A program made the translations under genes and the position numbers. From NCBI GenBank assembly GCA_018675575.1, contig JABGXW010000034.1, forward strand, positions 1-64,000: 64,000 nt of DNA, written 5' to 3'. How positions within the stretch are numbered: the first letter of the stretch is position 1; each line of letters starts with the position of its first letter. Source of the stretch: Bacteriovoracaceae bacterium. Lineage in GTDB: Bacteria; Bdellovibrionota; Bacteriovoracia; Bacteriovoracales; Bacteriovoracaceae. This document shows, one piece after another, positions 42,883 to 52,435 of the stretch. The notes beneath the pieces were generated by a model. It saw only the letters and a program-made list of their open reading frames with translations, did no database searches and was not told where the DNA came from.

Positions 42883-44241
42883 CTACTTTAATTCAGAAGA
42901 AACAACATCTGATAATTCATCACATAGTGAAACGACTTGTTCTTCATTCTCCCCTTCTACCATAACTCTAGCTAAGGATTCTGTTCCTGAATAACGAAGT
43001 AGTACTCTTCCTTTTGTGCCAAGTAATTTTGTAACAGATTCAAGCTTTTCTTGAATTGGCTTAACAGTTTCAAGTGGGACTTTCTTAGATACAACAGCAT
43101 TTTTTATCACCTGAGGAAATAGAATCACTTCTTTTTCTAATTCACTCAAACTTTTTCCAAAATGCTTCATTCCTTCGATCATTTTAAGTGCGGCAAGGGA
43201 ACCGTCTCCTGTTGTTGAATGATTTAACAAGATGATATGTCCAGAGGGTTCGCCCCCTAGGATGGCCCCTATCTTTTTCATTTCTTCGACAATATACCTG
43301 TCTCCAACCCTTGTTCTAGTTAAATTTAATCCTAGTTGTTTAAGATAATTCTCAAGACCTAGATTTGTCATAATTGTACCAACAACAGTATCACCTTTTT
43401 TGAGAGTCCCATTTTCCAACATCAGTTTAGCAAAAAGACCAATCACCTTGTCACCATCTAAAGTTTTTCCATTTTCATCTATAAAAATAACTCTATCAGC
43501 ATCACCATCGAGACAAATTCCAAGGTCAGCTCTATGTTCAAGAACTTTTTCACATGCCTCTTGAGTGCTAGTCGATCCACAATTTAGATTTATATTAGTT
43601 CCGTTTGGTTTGTTTCCGATTGTATAAACCTCGGCCCCTAATTCATTGAAAATGATAGGAGCAATCTTGTAAGCTGCACCATTGGCACAATCAATCACAA
43701 CTCTCATACCCGACAAATCAAGGCTTTCAGGGATGACAGATTTTGCATGAACTAAGTAACGTCCGAAAACTTCACGTAATCTTTTAGCATTTCCAAGATC
43801 TGGTCCAACCTTATCTTGCATGACAGACTGGTCGAGAACCAATTTTTCAATTTCCAGTTCAACTTGATCAGGTAGTTTAAATCCATTGTTATCAAATATT
43901 TTAATTCCATTATCATCAAAACGATTATGAGAAGCTGAGATCATAACTCCTGCAGTTGCTCTCATGGACTTTGTTACAAATGCAACTCCTGGAGTCGGTA
44001 GAGGTCCTGTTAAAATAACTTCTCCTCCTTGTGAACAAACACCAGCACTAAAAGCTTGCTCCAGCATATAACATGAAAGTCTTGTATCTTTACCTACTAT
44101 TATTAAAGGCCTTTTATGGTTATTATGTGTTTGAAAATAATGAGTGATTGCACGTCCTAGTGCCGTCACAACCTCACATGTCATAGGGTAGACATTTGCT
44201 TTTCCCCTGATGCCATCGGTACCAAATAATTTTCTTTCCAT
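42883..44241 (-). CDS. glmM: Phosphoglucosamine mutase
   Basis: GlmM turns glucosamine-6-phosphate into glucosamine-1-phosphate for peptidoglycan and lipopolysaccharide. The 452-residue product has the opening KLFGTDGIRGKAN. The phosphoserine loop ISASHNRFDDNGIKIF is at about residue 100, the metal loop DGDADR at about 245 and the late RYSGTE at about 425. AGAGGA precedes the ATG. It lies about 100 bases downstream of cdaR; the cdaA-cdaR-glmM order recalls the c-di-AMP operons of Firmicutes, where GlmM binds and restrains CdaA. Confidence 0.95.
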   Translation of the reverse strand: MERKLFGTDGIRGKANVYPMTCEVVTALGRAITHYFQTHNNHKRPLIIVGKDTRLSCYMLEQAFSAGVCSQGGEVILTGPLPTPGVAFVTKSMRATAGVMISASHNRFDDNGIKIFDNNGFKLPDQVELEIEKLVLDQSVMQDKVGPDLGNAKRLREVFGRYLVHAKSVIPESLDLSGMRVVIDCANGAAYKIAPIIFNELGAEVYTIGNKPNGTNINLNCGSTSTQEACEKVLEHRADLGICLDGDADRVIFIDENGKTLDGDKVIGLFAKLMLENGTLKKGDTVVGTIMTNLGLENYLKQLGLNLTRTRVGDRYIVEEMKKIGAILGGEPSGHIILLNHSTTGDGSLAALKMIEGMKHFGKSLSELEKEVILFPQVIKNAVVSKKVPLETVKPIQEKLESVTKLLGTKGRVLLRYSGTESLARVMVEGENEEQVVSLCDELSDVVSSELK

Positions 44242-44339
44242 TAATAAATCCTCTATTAGTTTAATCGTTTGTTAAATATCACAAGAGGTTAAAATAAGAC
44301 AGAAATATGGCCATTAATGTGCTGCGCGTCGCCAAAATT

Positions 44340-45269
44340 TTAGGGTTTTACAAAAAGATTTATTTTTTTGGGATTAATTTTTAATAGAAACACACCTTCA
44401 GGTAATTTGGCACGAAGCGCTACTTCAATTTTTCCTTTGGAACCATCTGGCACATCAGCAATAACTTTTACTTGAGATGGCCTTATTGATTGATCCTCTC
44501 CTTCTGGTATAAGCACGTCCATTGAGACTACTCGTGTTTTCGAAGAAATTTTTTTTGCAGATGATAAAAATCTAATCTTTACATTTTTGAGAGTGATATT
44601 TGCTTTTCTTGCTCTAATTTCATATTGAAAATAAATGGGTTCTTTGGTTACAATAGATAGTCTACTATCAATATCAATTGCTGCGACTTTCAATTCACCA
44701 GATTTTTGAAGTGCTGAGATATCAATTGCAGTGGTACTTATACTTTTAATTGCTTTTACAATTGATTTTGGTCCTTCTATTTCTAATTTCGAGGGAACCA
44801 GAGATTCTTTGATCATTTTAAATTCTTGACCAACTTCACCTACCAATGTGGGAACGATTTTTACGGTTTTCTTAACTAACTTTTCTAATTTTAGATTTAA
44901 GTTTTTTGGACTAATATCTAATACTTCAACACCAAATGGCACAGGGATATCTGCAGGTCCAAGCTTTAAGTCAATTTCTTTTTTAGATTTACTAATTATA
45001 TATTTTTTAAGATTAATAAAAATAAATGTATTCTGATTAAATATATTTCTCATGAACACACGACTACCTTTCAATTTAACTGTAATTTCTTGATCAACAA
45101 TATTAGAAATGGCCATTCCTTTAGGAAGTTTTAAATTCAATGGGATTTTTTTTTCAATGATAATTGGAGCAGAGTTCAAAACATAAAACCAAAGAGTAAT
45201 TGCAAAAAAGAGAGATATAAGTTTCAATGTGTGGTTAGAGATTTGTTTTTGTTGAATTTTAGATCTCAT
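44340..45269 (-). CDS. cdaR: YbbR-domain protein, CdaR-like regulator of the diadenylate cyclase
   Basis: The 309-residue protein has one N-terminal membrane helix (about residues 13-33, LKLISLFFAITLWFYVLNS). Three or more tandem YbbR-like beta repeats follow (about 35-305, each with a central VKLKG- or VTPTL-type strand). It should sit with its bulk outside the inner membrane. Its start overlaps the cdaA stop as ATGA, which supports a CdaR role in modulating CdaA. No enzyme motif is seen. Confidence 0.88.
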   Translation of the reverse strand: MRSKIQQKQISNHTLKLISLFFAITLWFYVLNSAPIIIEKKIPLNLKLPKGMAISNIVDQEITVKLKGSRVFMRNIFNQNTFIFINLKKYIISKSKKEIDLKLGPADIPVPFGVEVLDISPKNLNLKLEKLVKKTVKIVPTLVGEVGQEFKMIKESLVPSKLEIEGPKSIVKAIKSISTTAIDISALQKSGELKVAAIDIDSRLSIVTKEPIYFQYEIRARKANITLKNVKIRFLSSAKKISSKTRVVSMDVLIPEGEDQSIRPSQVKVIADVPDGSKGKIEVALRAKLPEGVFLLKINPKKINLFVKP

Positions 45270-46081
45270 ATGAGATCCTTACTTTCTTTTTTTATAAGGT
45301 CAGTTAATTCTAATTTTTCATTATGCCAAAGTTGCTTTAGATAAAGTCTAAGAACATTTTCATTCCTGCAATGATGGAAAGTTCCCGAAGCAGACACATG
45401 AATGTCTCCGGTCTCTTCGCTGACAGTGATTGAAATAGCATCTGTCATCTCCGTAATTCCTAAAGATGCACGATGCCTAGTTCCTAGGTGGCGATCAATT
45501 TCTACATTTTTTGAAAGGGGTAAGAAGCAACCTGCAGCAGCAAGCTTTCCGTTAGAAATAATAATAGCTCCATCATGCAAAGGTGACGCAGACTGAAAGA
45601 TTGCATAAATCATATCAGAATGAACATTCCCGTCTAATGTTGATCCTGTTTTAGTGTAATTCACTAAACCATTTGTTCTCTCAAGAACAATTAAGGCGCC
45701 AATTTTGTCTCTACTCATCACTCCACATGCCTCTACTAGCTCTTCGAAGTCCATAAAGGTTTCTTTTCTGGTAAAAATAACATTGAAATTTCTACCTGCT
45801 CCAGCGGATGCTAAAGCGGCCCTGATTTGATCCTGAAAAAGAACAATAGCAATTATAAAGAAAGAGTCGAAAAAATGTTCGAGAATCCAGTTGAGTGAAT
45901 AAAATTTAAATGTAAGACCAATCCAAAAGAGAATAAATAAAAAGCCAATTCCTATGAGGATCTGAACCGCTCTTGTTCCATGAATGATAAGTAGCGCTTG
46001 ATAAATAAGCACAGCGACAAAAAGAATGTCCACCGCATCTTTAAAACTCACCTGCCCTAATAAGATTTCAATACTACTCAA
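45266..46081 (-). CDS. cdaA: Diadenylate cyclase CdaA
   Basis: CdaA makes c-di-AMP from two ATP. The 271-residue product has three N-terminal membrane helices (about 15-90) and the DAC domain with DGAIIISNGKLAAAGCFLPLS and LGTRHRASLGI, which hold the DGA and RHR active-site motifs. The best start is TTG at 46081, with GGAG eight bases upstream; no early ATG exists. It heads the cdaA-cdaR-glmM-pdxJ-nnr-tsaE series, divergent from YjbQ with 107 bases between. Confidence 0.94.
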   Translation of the reverse strand: MSSIEILLGQVSFKDAVDILFVAVLIYQALLIIHGTRAVQILIGIGFLFILFWIGLTFKFYSLNWILEHFFDSFFIIAIVLFQDQIRAALASAGAGRNFNVIFTRKETFMDFEELVEACGVMSRDKIGALIVLERTNGLVNYTKTGSTLDGNVHSDMIYAIFQSASPLHDGAIIISNGKLAAAGCFLPLSKNVEIDRHLGTRHRASLGITEMTDAISITVSEETGDIHVSASGTFHHCRNENVLRLYLKQLWHNEKLELTDLIKKESKDLI

Positions 46082-46188
46082 AGGATTATCTCCAATAAAT
46101 TAATAAGTTATATAATTTCATATCGACAAATAGCTAATTTTATTTAACCATCTACAAACAGACTCAAATAATCAGAAGGATTTACTCA

Positions 46189-46608
46189 ATGGATGAAATA
46201 ATAATCAGAACAAATAATGAGGGCATGGTAGAATTTACCCTTCAGATAAAAGAATGGATTGGTAATAATTTAACAACGTCCTCCTGTGGAATACTTCACC
46301 TTTTTCTTATGCACACATCAGCAGCATTAACGATCAGTGAATCTTATGATCCTTCTGCTAAAGAGGATATTGAACAATTTCTCAAATATTTAGCACCCAG
46401 AAATCTCGGATTTATTAAGCACACGACCGAAGGTCCTGATGACTCGCCTTCTCATATGAAAAGTATTTTATTAAATCCATCGCTCAATTTAATTATTAAC
46501 CAAGGAGAATTAGTCTTGGGCACCTGGCAAGGTCTTTATTTGGCAGAGTTTCGAGATGGCCATCGTGAAAGAAAAATGGCTATTCAGTTTTTAAGTTCTG
46601 TCTCTTAA
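46189..46608 (+). CDS. YjbQ/UPF0047 family protein
   Basis: The 139-residue product matches the YjbQ family. LFLMHTSAALTISESYDP, HTTEGPDDSPSHMKS and the late LGTWQGLYLAEFRDGHRERK hold the conserved His, Thr, Gly and Asp residues of the presumed metal and phosphate site. Some members complement loss of thiamine phosphate synthase weakly, so that name is often given, but the true role is uncertain. It is divergent from cdaA and convergent with the PilZ-GAF-AAA gene, with only 2 bases between their ends. Confidence 0.92.
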   Translation: MDEIIIRTNNEGMVEFTLQIKEWIGNNLTTSSCGILHLFLMHTSAALTISESYDPSAKEDIEQFLKYLAPRNLGFIKHTTEGPDDSPSHMKSILLNPSLNLIINQGELVLGTWQGLYLAEFRDGHRERKMAIQFLSSVS

Positions 46609-46610
46609 AA

Positions 46611-48569
46611 TTATGCGACTTTTTTCTTCCTCGGAAAAAGAAATGACATATTTAATTCTTTTTCTCCACTTTGAAGTCCTCCTAGAATTTCGGACGACTG
46701 AAGTAGTTTCTTTCTAAGGGCCTCTCTTGAAATACCCATTTCTTTAGCGGCCTTAGATTTATTACCATTATTTCTTTTAATTTCAGAAATTATCATTTCT
46801 CTTTCAATAATAGCAATTCTATCTTTCAAGGAAATATGATAGTCAGAAACATAAGGGAGATCACCAAACATTCTCTTCTTCGAATCTGTATCTACTAAAG
46901 GAGAAGCAGAGTTTTCGAGATCTATATCTGTGAGAACATGCGCTTTAGGATTATAGAGAACAGCTCTTTCAACACAGATTTTTAATTCTTGAATATTACC
47001 TGGCCAATCATATGCTTTTAATTTCTCTAATGATTTGGGAGAGAAGTTCTTGAGTAAAAGCCCCTGACTTTTACATTCGATTTTTAAAAAGTAGTCCACC
47101 AGTAAATCTATATCCTCACTTCGTCTCCTTAGAGGCTCGATATAAATATATGATCGAGAAAAATATTCAAATAATTGTTGATGAAACTTCCCTTCTTCAG
47201 CTAATTTTCCTAGGTCTTTGGAAGAAGTCGCAATAGTCCTAGAATCTAAACTGATTTTGCTATTAGGAAGTCTTTTATCCACCAAGATCTCAAAAAGCTT
47301 CGTTTGATCTTCCATTGAGAGATCACAGATTTCTAGAAAAATTAATGTTCCTGCTTTACACTCAACTAATTTAGATGAACCGTCTTTGCAATTCCATAAT
47401 TCCTTACTGATATTTTTATCTGTACAATTAGCTAATTGACAGACCTTAAGTCCACGCTGACCTTCATGATGTAAGATTTGAGCAAAGAGCCCTTTTCCCA
47501 CACCTTTTTCACCTTGAATTAATACGGCCGAATCAATATCTTTGATTTTTATAATTGAATTTCTTAAGCTAGCAAGATGAGGAGTTTTCCCAATTAATGC
47601 ATATTGCCTATCAAATGGTGTTGAAAACCTTCTAATTGTGGATTTGTCAGACACAGGGCTGAAAGAATGAAAAACAGAGGAGAAAATCAATGATAAAACT
47701 TTCATCGTCTTTTCATCTTCAACAGTAAATCGGTCTTGGTTTCTTTTATTTAAAACTTCAATAACACCAACTATTTTGTCTTCTCTATTATGAATTGGAT
47801 GACAAATAATAGACTTTGTCTTAAATTCAAATTGCTTATCAAAGTCATCATTAAATCTCGTTTTCACTGATTCAGTATCAATATTCAAAGCAACACCAGT
47901 AGTAAATACTGAGCCTGCAATTCCTAATCTATAGTCAAACTTCAATGATTCTTTCTCCATACCTAAAGCGTTGACTGCTTCTAATTCATTTGTAGCAGGA
48001 TTGATAAGAAAAATAGAAGCTCTTTGAGCATTCATAACTCTTACAACTTCCTCAAGCATATTATCAATAAATCCTTCTTTATCACCAAAATGAGTTATAT
48101 CTTTAAATAGTGAAAGTAGTAATGAGAACATTTCAAAACCATCTGAGGCCTTGGTATATCTTTCTTTCAAAGTAGAATCAATTAAACATTCCTTAAGTCT
48201 TTCTGATGAGAAACTAAGAATATATTGCTCAATAAATCGATTAACACTTTTTTCTTCCTCAATTTCAATTCCGTATATAATATCTTCTTCGTCGATATCA
48301 TCACAAAAAGCACGAACAACCTTACCATTTAAATCTAAATGATATTTTTTAAACTGCATTGAAATTGTAAGTTCTGTTCCGACTGAAATTCTTTCTATTG
48401 TTTTAAAACCTAATCCTGTTACAGAGAGGTCTACTAATTTAGCATCGTCAATATATTGTGATTTACCGAGTTCATTGTCTCTCTCAATTAGAAAACGTAA
48501 ATCATCTGCCTCTTCAACTTTTACACGGAAGGACTGATAAAATTTAAATTCTGAAAAGCTGACTAACAT
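46611..48569 (-). CDS. PilZ-GAF-AAA-Fis regulator without GAFTGA motif
   Basis: The 652-residue protein begins with a PilZ-like beta domain (about 5-110). A GAF domain (about 150-310, with RASIFLINPATNELEAVNA) follows, then an AAA+ region like that of sigma-54 activators (about 335-560) and a Fis-type helix-turn-helix (about 585-625, NNGNKSKAAKEMGISREALRKKL). Walker A is GEKGVGKG, but Walker B is altered (GTLIFLEI) and the GAFTGA loop that contacts sigma-54 is absent. It probably does not activate sigma-54 and may act at other promoters. PilZ suggests a cyclic-di-GMP input, if its binding residues are intact. GAGGAG precedes the ATG. Confidence 0.8.
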   Translation of the reverse strand: MLVSFSEFKFYQSFRVKVEEADDLRFLIERDNELGKSQYIDDAKLVDLSVTGLGFKTIERISVGTELTISMQFKKYHLDLNGKVVRAFCDDIDEEDIIYGIEIEEEKSVNRFIEQYILSFSSERLKECLIDSTLKERYTKASDGFEMFSLLLSLFKDITHFGDKEGFIDNMLEEVVRVMNAQRASIFLINPATNELEAVNALGMEKESLKFDYRLGIAGSVFTTGVALNIDTESVKTRFNDDFDKQFEFKTKSIICHPIHNREDKIVGVIEVLNKRNQDRFTVEDEKTMKVLSLIFSSVFHSFSPVSDKSTIRRFSTPFDRQYALIGKTPHLASLRNSIIKIKDIDSAVLIQGEKGVGKGLFAQILHHEGQRGLKVCQLANCTDKNISKELWNCKDGSSKLVECKAGTLIFLEICDLSMEDQTKLFEILVDKRLPNSKISLDSRTIATSSKDLGKLAEEGKFHQQLFEYFSRSYIYIEPLRRRSEDIDLLVDYFLKIECKSQGLLLKNFSPKSLEKLKAYDWPGNIQELKICVERAVLYNPKAHVLTDIDLENSASPLVDTDSKKRMFGDLPYVSDYHISLKDRIAIIEREMIISEIKRNNGNKSKAAKEMGISREALRKKLLQSSEILGGLQSGEKELNMSFLFPRKKKVA

Positions 48570-48705
48570 ATAAAGACTCCTCGGAAGTCTAATGATTTAT
48601 TCTATTACCAATGGTTTATCGGCATCTATTTTTAAAAATTTAGTAAAAGTGTCAATTGAATCTGGCAAATGTGCAAAATCAAGGACTTAGAAGTAAGATT
48701 GTCGG

Positions 48706-49851
48706 TTAAAGGCTTTTCTTTGAATTTAGTTTTTCAGTACTTTCTCCATCAGCAACATTTAAATCTTTATTGAGGTCAGACTTAACGGCCGATCTAATGG
48801 CCTCTTTGAAGCGATTCCAGTACTTCTTACTTTTGCGATTATCTGAGGTTGGCAGTTCTAAGGTATAAGTCGGTATGTGTCTTTCATTACCTGCCCAATT
48901 ACCTAGACTACCTGTAAAGAATGGATAATCTTTAATTTTGTATCCACTTGCATCGTTAGACATTTGAATAAGCAGTTGATTTGCATTTTTTGCCCTTTTT
49001 TTATGGGGTCCATCATAGTCAATGATCGTCAATGGAGCGTGAACAGAGATGATCTTATTTGGTTTATAGCGCTTTATTAGGTTGACTTGAAAAATGGTTT
49101 CTTGTTCGGACAAGGCCTTAAATCCTGGAAATCTCCGGCGATCTGATCGGTATTTTTTTTTCCATAGTTTGATTGCAGATTTCTTCCAGTCCTTCGTAGG
49201 AAAGTTTCTATTAACATCCACTTTTCTAAAGTTTGTTCGTGTGGGATATTTTTTAAAAAATGAATCTGGATTTACTATAGGTGCAACAACTATCAATAAG
49301 TCTTTAAATTCTTCTTTTAATAATGGATTTTGTATCCTTTTATTTAAGTCTTCTATGATATCAAAACAAAATCTGGTAGGGGTTATCTCATCTCCGTGGA
49401 CAGTACAAAAGATCATTGTCATATTTTTAGAGATTTTTTTATGTTCTTGTTCATTTCCATATGTAAGCCAAATAAGAGGTCGTCCAAGATGTGATGATCT
49501 TACATGATTCCATTGATAATCTTTGCAATAACTTTTTCCCCAACCGTAAAGATAAAATTTCTTATCAATAAGATTACAGTACTTAGAAACTTTTGCAGAA
49601 AGTATCGGTTTTTTAATCATAAAAACTTTCTTTTTTCTTGGTAATGTCTTAATTGATTGATCTGTATCTGCTGCCGTTTTGATTTCTTTTTTCATCTCAG
49701 AAGTTTTTGCGTCAATATTTTCTGAAGAACTTGGATCTATTGAAGAAGAAACAATGGTGTTCGAATGTTTAGAATGTTTACGTATGTATTCTTTAAGTTC
49801 TGAACATGACAACAACGACAATAAAAGAATAATAGATATAAAGGTTTTCAT
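48706..49851 (-). CDS. M14-type zinc carboxypeptidase / murein amidase lipoprotein
   Basis: The 381-residue precursor has a lipobox (LLSC at about residue 16), so it is lipid-anchored. Residues about 60-340 form an M14 carboxypeptidase-like domain. HGDEITPTR at about 152 holds the first His and Glu zinc ligands, and NRNFPTKDW supplies the Asn-Arg pair that binds the substrate carboxylate. ISVHAPL at about 272 gives the second His, and TLELPTS holds the catalytic Glu. Among family members it is closest in shape to MpaA-type murein peptide amidases. It may trim peptidoglycan peptides. Confidence 0.82.
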   Translation of the reverse strand: MKTFISIILLLSLLSCSELKEYIRKHSKHSNTIVSSSIDPSSSENIDAKTSEMKKEIKTAADTDQSIKTLPRKKKVFMIKKPILSAKVSKYCNLIDKKFYLYGWGKSYCKDYQWNHVRSSHLGRPLIWLTYGNEQEHKKISKNMTMIFCTVHGDEITPTRFCFDIIEDLNKRIQNPLLKEEFKDLLIVVAPIVNPDSFFKKYPTRTNFRKVDVNRNFPTKDWKKSAIKLWKKKYRSDRRRFPGFKALSEQETIFQVNLIKRYKPNKIISVHAPLTIIDYDGPHKKRAKNANQLLIQMSNDASGYKIKDYPFFTGSLGNWAGNERHIPTYTLELPTSDNRKSKKYWNRFKEAIRSAVKSDLNKDLNVADGESTEKLNSKKSL

Positions 49852-49959
49852 ATTAATATTAACTTTTTCCTGATAATAATAATTAATTATAACACATAAA
49901 AGGACGCTCTTTCGAGGATTTCTTGAATCAAAATAGCTTTTAATGTTAAGATTCGCATC

Positions 49960-50820
49960 ATGGATTTATTATTAATTACTAATGATTTCAAAGTTCCGAC
50001 CTTCAAACGTTTGATTGAAGAATGTAAAAACCTATCAATAGGTATCAAAACCCTTAACCCCGAGCTTATCACTCAGAGAATGCCGTTTACAATGCACTCA
50101 GACAAAGTTTTAAATAGATTCACCTCAGTCAATGGTTATGATTTAGATTTACAATTATTAAGTAGAGGGGATCAAAGTAAATATATAAATCGAATTAAAG
50201 GCATTCAAATAGCTAGAAGCAAATTGACCCAGAGTTCTTATTTTTCCCATGCAAATCTCCCAACGATATCAACTCTTTTTATTCAAGGTGCGGTTAACTT
50301 TGAAATTGTAACCAGTTTTTTACAAAATTATGGTCAATGCTTTTTGTCTAAGCCCATAAGAGGAAATGGAGGAAGAGGAATCACCTTTTTTGATTCACAT
50401 AAATCACTCTTATCTTACTTAGAAACTTGCCAGGTTATGAAGGATCAAAGATTTATCATTCAACCATTTATTGAATCCAAAAAAGAATTACGGATATTAA
50501 TGGTTAACCATGAACCTTTTATTGCAATTAATAAAACAAGTCCTTTAAAAGGACCAGAGTTTAGGCGAAACCTTTCACGTATTAATCAATTAGAACTAGA
50601 GGATATATCTAAGTTAGATACAAACCTTCTGACTAGCTGTAAATCAATTTGCAAAGACCTTGAGCTTAGACTTTGTGCTATTGACCTGATGCAAGATAAA
50701 AGTGGTGAGTATCTTTTTCTAGAAATTAATTCTGTCCCCGGTTGGGCCTATATGGAAGAGTTTCTTGATCTTAAAAAAAGGAACTTAACTCGGGAAATTT
50801 TAGAGCATATAGTCGAATAA
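49960..50820 (+). CDS. RimK-type ATP-grasp ligase
   Basis: The 286-residue product has the ATP-grasp layout. The N-terminal domain has LLLITNDFKVPTF. A central KPIRGNGGRGITFF at about 130 is the ATP-binding loop, with a C-terminal FLEINSVPGWAYME at about 250 (metal ligands Glu and Asn). RimK-like enzymes add glutamate or other amino acids to proteins or small molecules. The substrate is unknown here. Its last bases overlap the phospholipase D-like gene on the other strand by 21 bases. Confidence 0.85.
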   Translation: MDLLLITNDFKVPTFKRLIEECKNLSIGIKTLNPELITQRMPFTMHSDKVLNRFTSVNGYDLDLQLLSRGDQSKYINRIKGIQIARSKLTQSSYFSHANLPTISTLFIQGAVNFEIVTSFLQNYGQCFLSKPIRGNGGRGITFFDSHKSLLSYLETCQVMKDQRFIIQPFIESKKELRILMVNHEPFIAINKTSPLKGPEFRRNLSRINQLELEDISKLDTNLLTSCKSICKDLELRLCAIDLMQDKSGEYLFLEINSVPGWAYMEEFLDLKKRNLTREILEHIVE

Positions 50821-52326
50821 AGCTGCTGGGATTTTAACAAGATAATATCCTAATCTTTTCAACAATCCGACATTTGTAAATTCATATTTCTTAACATCAG
50901 CAGCAGTTTCTAATAGAATTCCGTTATCAATTCTATCTTGTATATTCAACGCCATCTTACTGGCGAGATCAGGATTATCATCGCAAAAGACCGCTAATTC
51001 AGTATTGTAATTTATTGACCGGGGATCAAAATTAAAAGTTCCAATCATGATTGAGTCTTCGTCAAAAACAACGCCCTTAGAATGCGTTCCCCATCTTGAC
51101 AGATGAACATCTTGGCTCAAGGTTTCATACCCTGGCATAATATTACCACTGTATACGACAGGTCGAAGTCCTCTCTTGATCCACGGACTAATTCTATCGT
51201 TGAATACAGAAGAAACATATATTGCGTCTGTTGAATGAAGACTATTTGTAAGCAAATCAATTGAAACATTTCGATCTAACAAATCATTAATAATTTGTGC
51301 CGTTGTTTTTTCTAGTATAAAATATGGAGAATCTATAATAAGTTTTTGTTCAACCTTTCTCATTCTTGAAAATACATCCTGTCGAAGTTTTCTAAAAGGT
51401 TCAGACCTTGCCCACCTCCCCATTCCGGGAGCATCCGAAGTAAAAGAAATATTATTACATATTCCAAATGGAGCGACTTCAAGCTGTGGAAGAGTAAGTG
51501 TAAACACTTTTCTTTTAAATTCAATGTCGCTATTGGTAACCTTCATAAATTGAAAAGCATTGCGAGCTCGGTCCTTCCAACGCTTGAGATCACTCAAGTA
51601 TGAATTATAATTTCTAAGTCTCCCAGAAGAACGAGCACTTCTTCTGTAACGTAAATCTTTCTTTCTAGGCCTCTTATATCTTTTAACATATTTGACAGGA
51701 TCAGACCTCCAGACAGCATCAAAGGACTTTCTCATGTTCTTAACAATAGGTCCTTCAACCATGATGTCTCTATCAATAAAGTTAAAATCATTACTCATAT
51801 CAAAGTATTCATTGCCAATATTTCGGCCACCAGTTATAGCAAACTTATCATCAATACTTAAAAGTTTTCTATGATTTCGATATTGAAAATCAAAAATCCT
51901 AATAATAGGAACTGTATTATAAAATCTAACTTCGACACCAGCTTCTATTAATTCATGAGCAATAAATGGATCAATTTCATCTTTTATAAGAAAATGGTCA
52001 AGTAAAACTCTTACTTTCACACCTTCTCTTGCTCGTTCAATCAGCGCATGAGTTAATAACCTTCCCGTTTCATCAGCATGATAAATGAAATATTCTACTT
52101 CTATATTTTTCTGCGCCTTTTCAATCAGATTTATTCTCTGCTGAAGACTTGATAAACCACCATTTAATATAGTGAGTTTATGATCTTCTGTTGACTGGGC
52201 GCTAAAGATATCATCTCGACTATCTCGGTTTGGATCGGTATTAACCTGATTATCTTGCGCAAAAACTACAACTTGGATAAGCAGTAATTGAATGAAGAGA
52301 AATATTTTTAAACTTCTTAAAATCAT
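50800..52326 (-). CDS. Secreted phospholipase D / cardiolipin synthase-family protein
   Basis: The 508-residue precursor has a signal peptide (cleavage near VVFAQ). Two HKD motifs are visible: NHRKLLSIDDKFAITGG (His, Lys, Asp, about residue 163) and GTHSKGVVFDEDSIMIGTFN (about 430). These are the catalytic pair of the PLD superfamily. The export signal separates it from the usual cytoplasmic-side cardiolipin synthases. It could be a secreted phospholipase acting on prey or on its own envelope, but the substrate is not shown. AGGTA precedes the ATG. Confidence 0.85.
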   Translation of the reverse strand: MILRSLKIFLFIQLLLIQVVVFAQDNQVNTDPNRDSRDDIFSAQSTEDHKLTILNGGLSSLQQRINLIEKAQKNIEVEYFIYHADETGRLLTHALIERAREGVKVRVLLDHFLIKDEIDPFIAHELIEAGVEVRFYNTVPIIRIFDFQYRNHRKLLSIDDKFAITGGRNIGNEYFDMSNDFNFIDRDIMVEGPIVKNMRKSFDAVWRSDPVKYVKRYKRPRKKDLRYRRSARSSGRLRNYNSYLSDLKRWKDRARNAFQFMKVTNSDIEFKRKVFTLTLPQLEVAPFGICNNISFTSDAPGMGRWARSEPFRKLRQDVFSRMRKVEQKLIIDSPYFILEKTTAQIINDLLDRNVSIDLLTNSLHSTDAIYVSSVFNDRISPWIKRGLRPVVYSGNIMPGYETLSQDVHLSRWGTHSKGVVFDEDSIMIGTFNFDPRSINYNTELAVFCDDNPDLASKMALNIQDRIDNGILLETAADVKKYEFTNVGLLKRLGYYLVKIPAALFDYML

Positions 52327-52435
52327 TTTTTACCTAGTAGGATACAAATCTTTATAGCATGACGATGTGCGTCAGCTAAATGATTTCCAACTTCTATGTA
52401 AAGATTACAGCTCAAAAGATCAGCTTTACGCTAAC

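Noticed and set aside
46611-48569. Assigning this protein as activator of the sigma-54-like promoter at 38.9 kb
   Set aside because: It lacks the GAFTGA loop needed to contact sigma-54.
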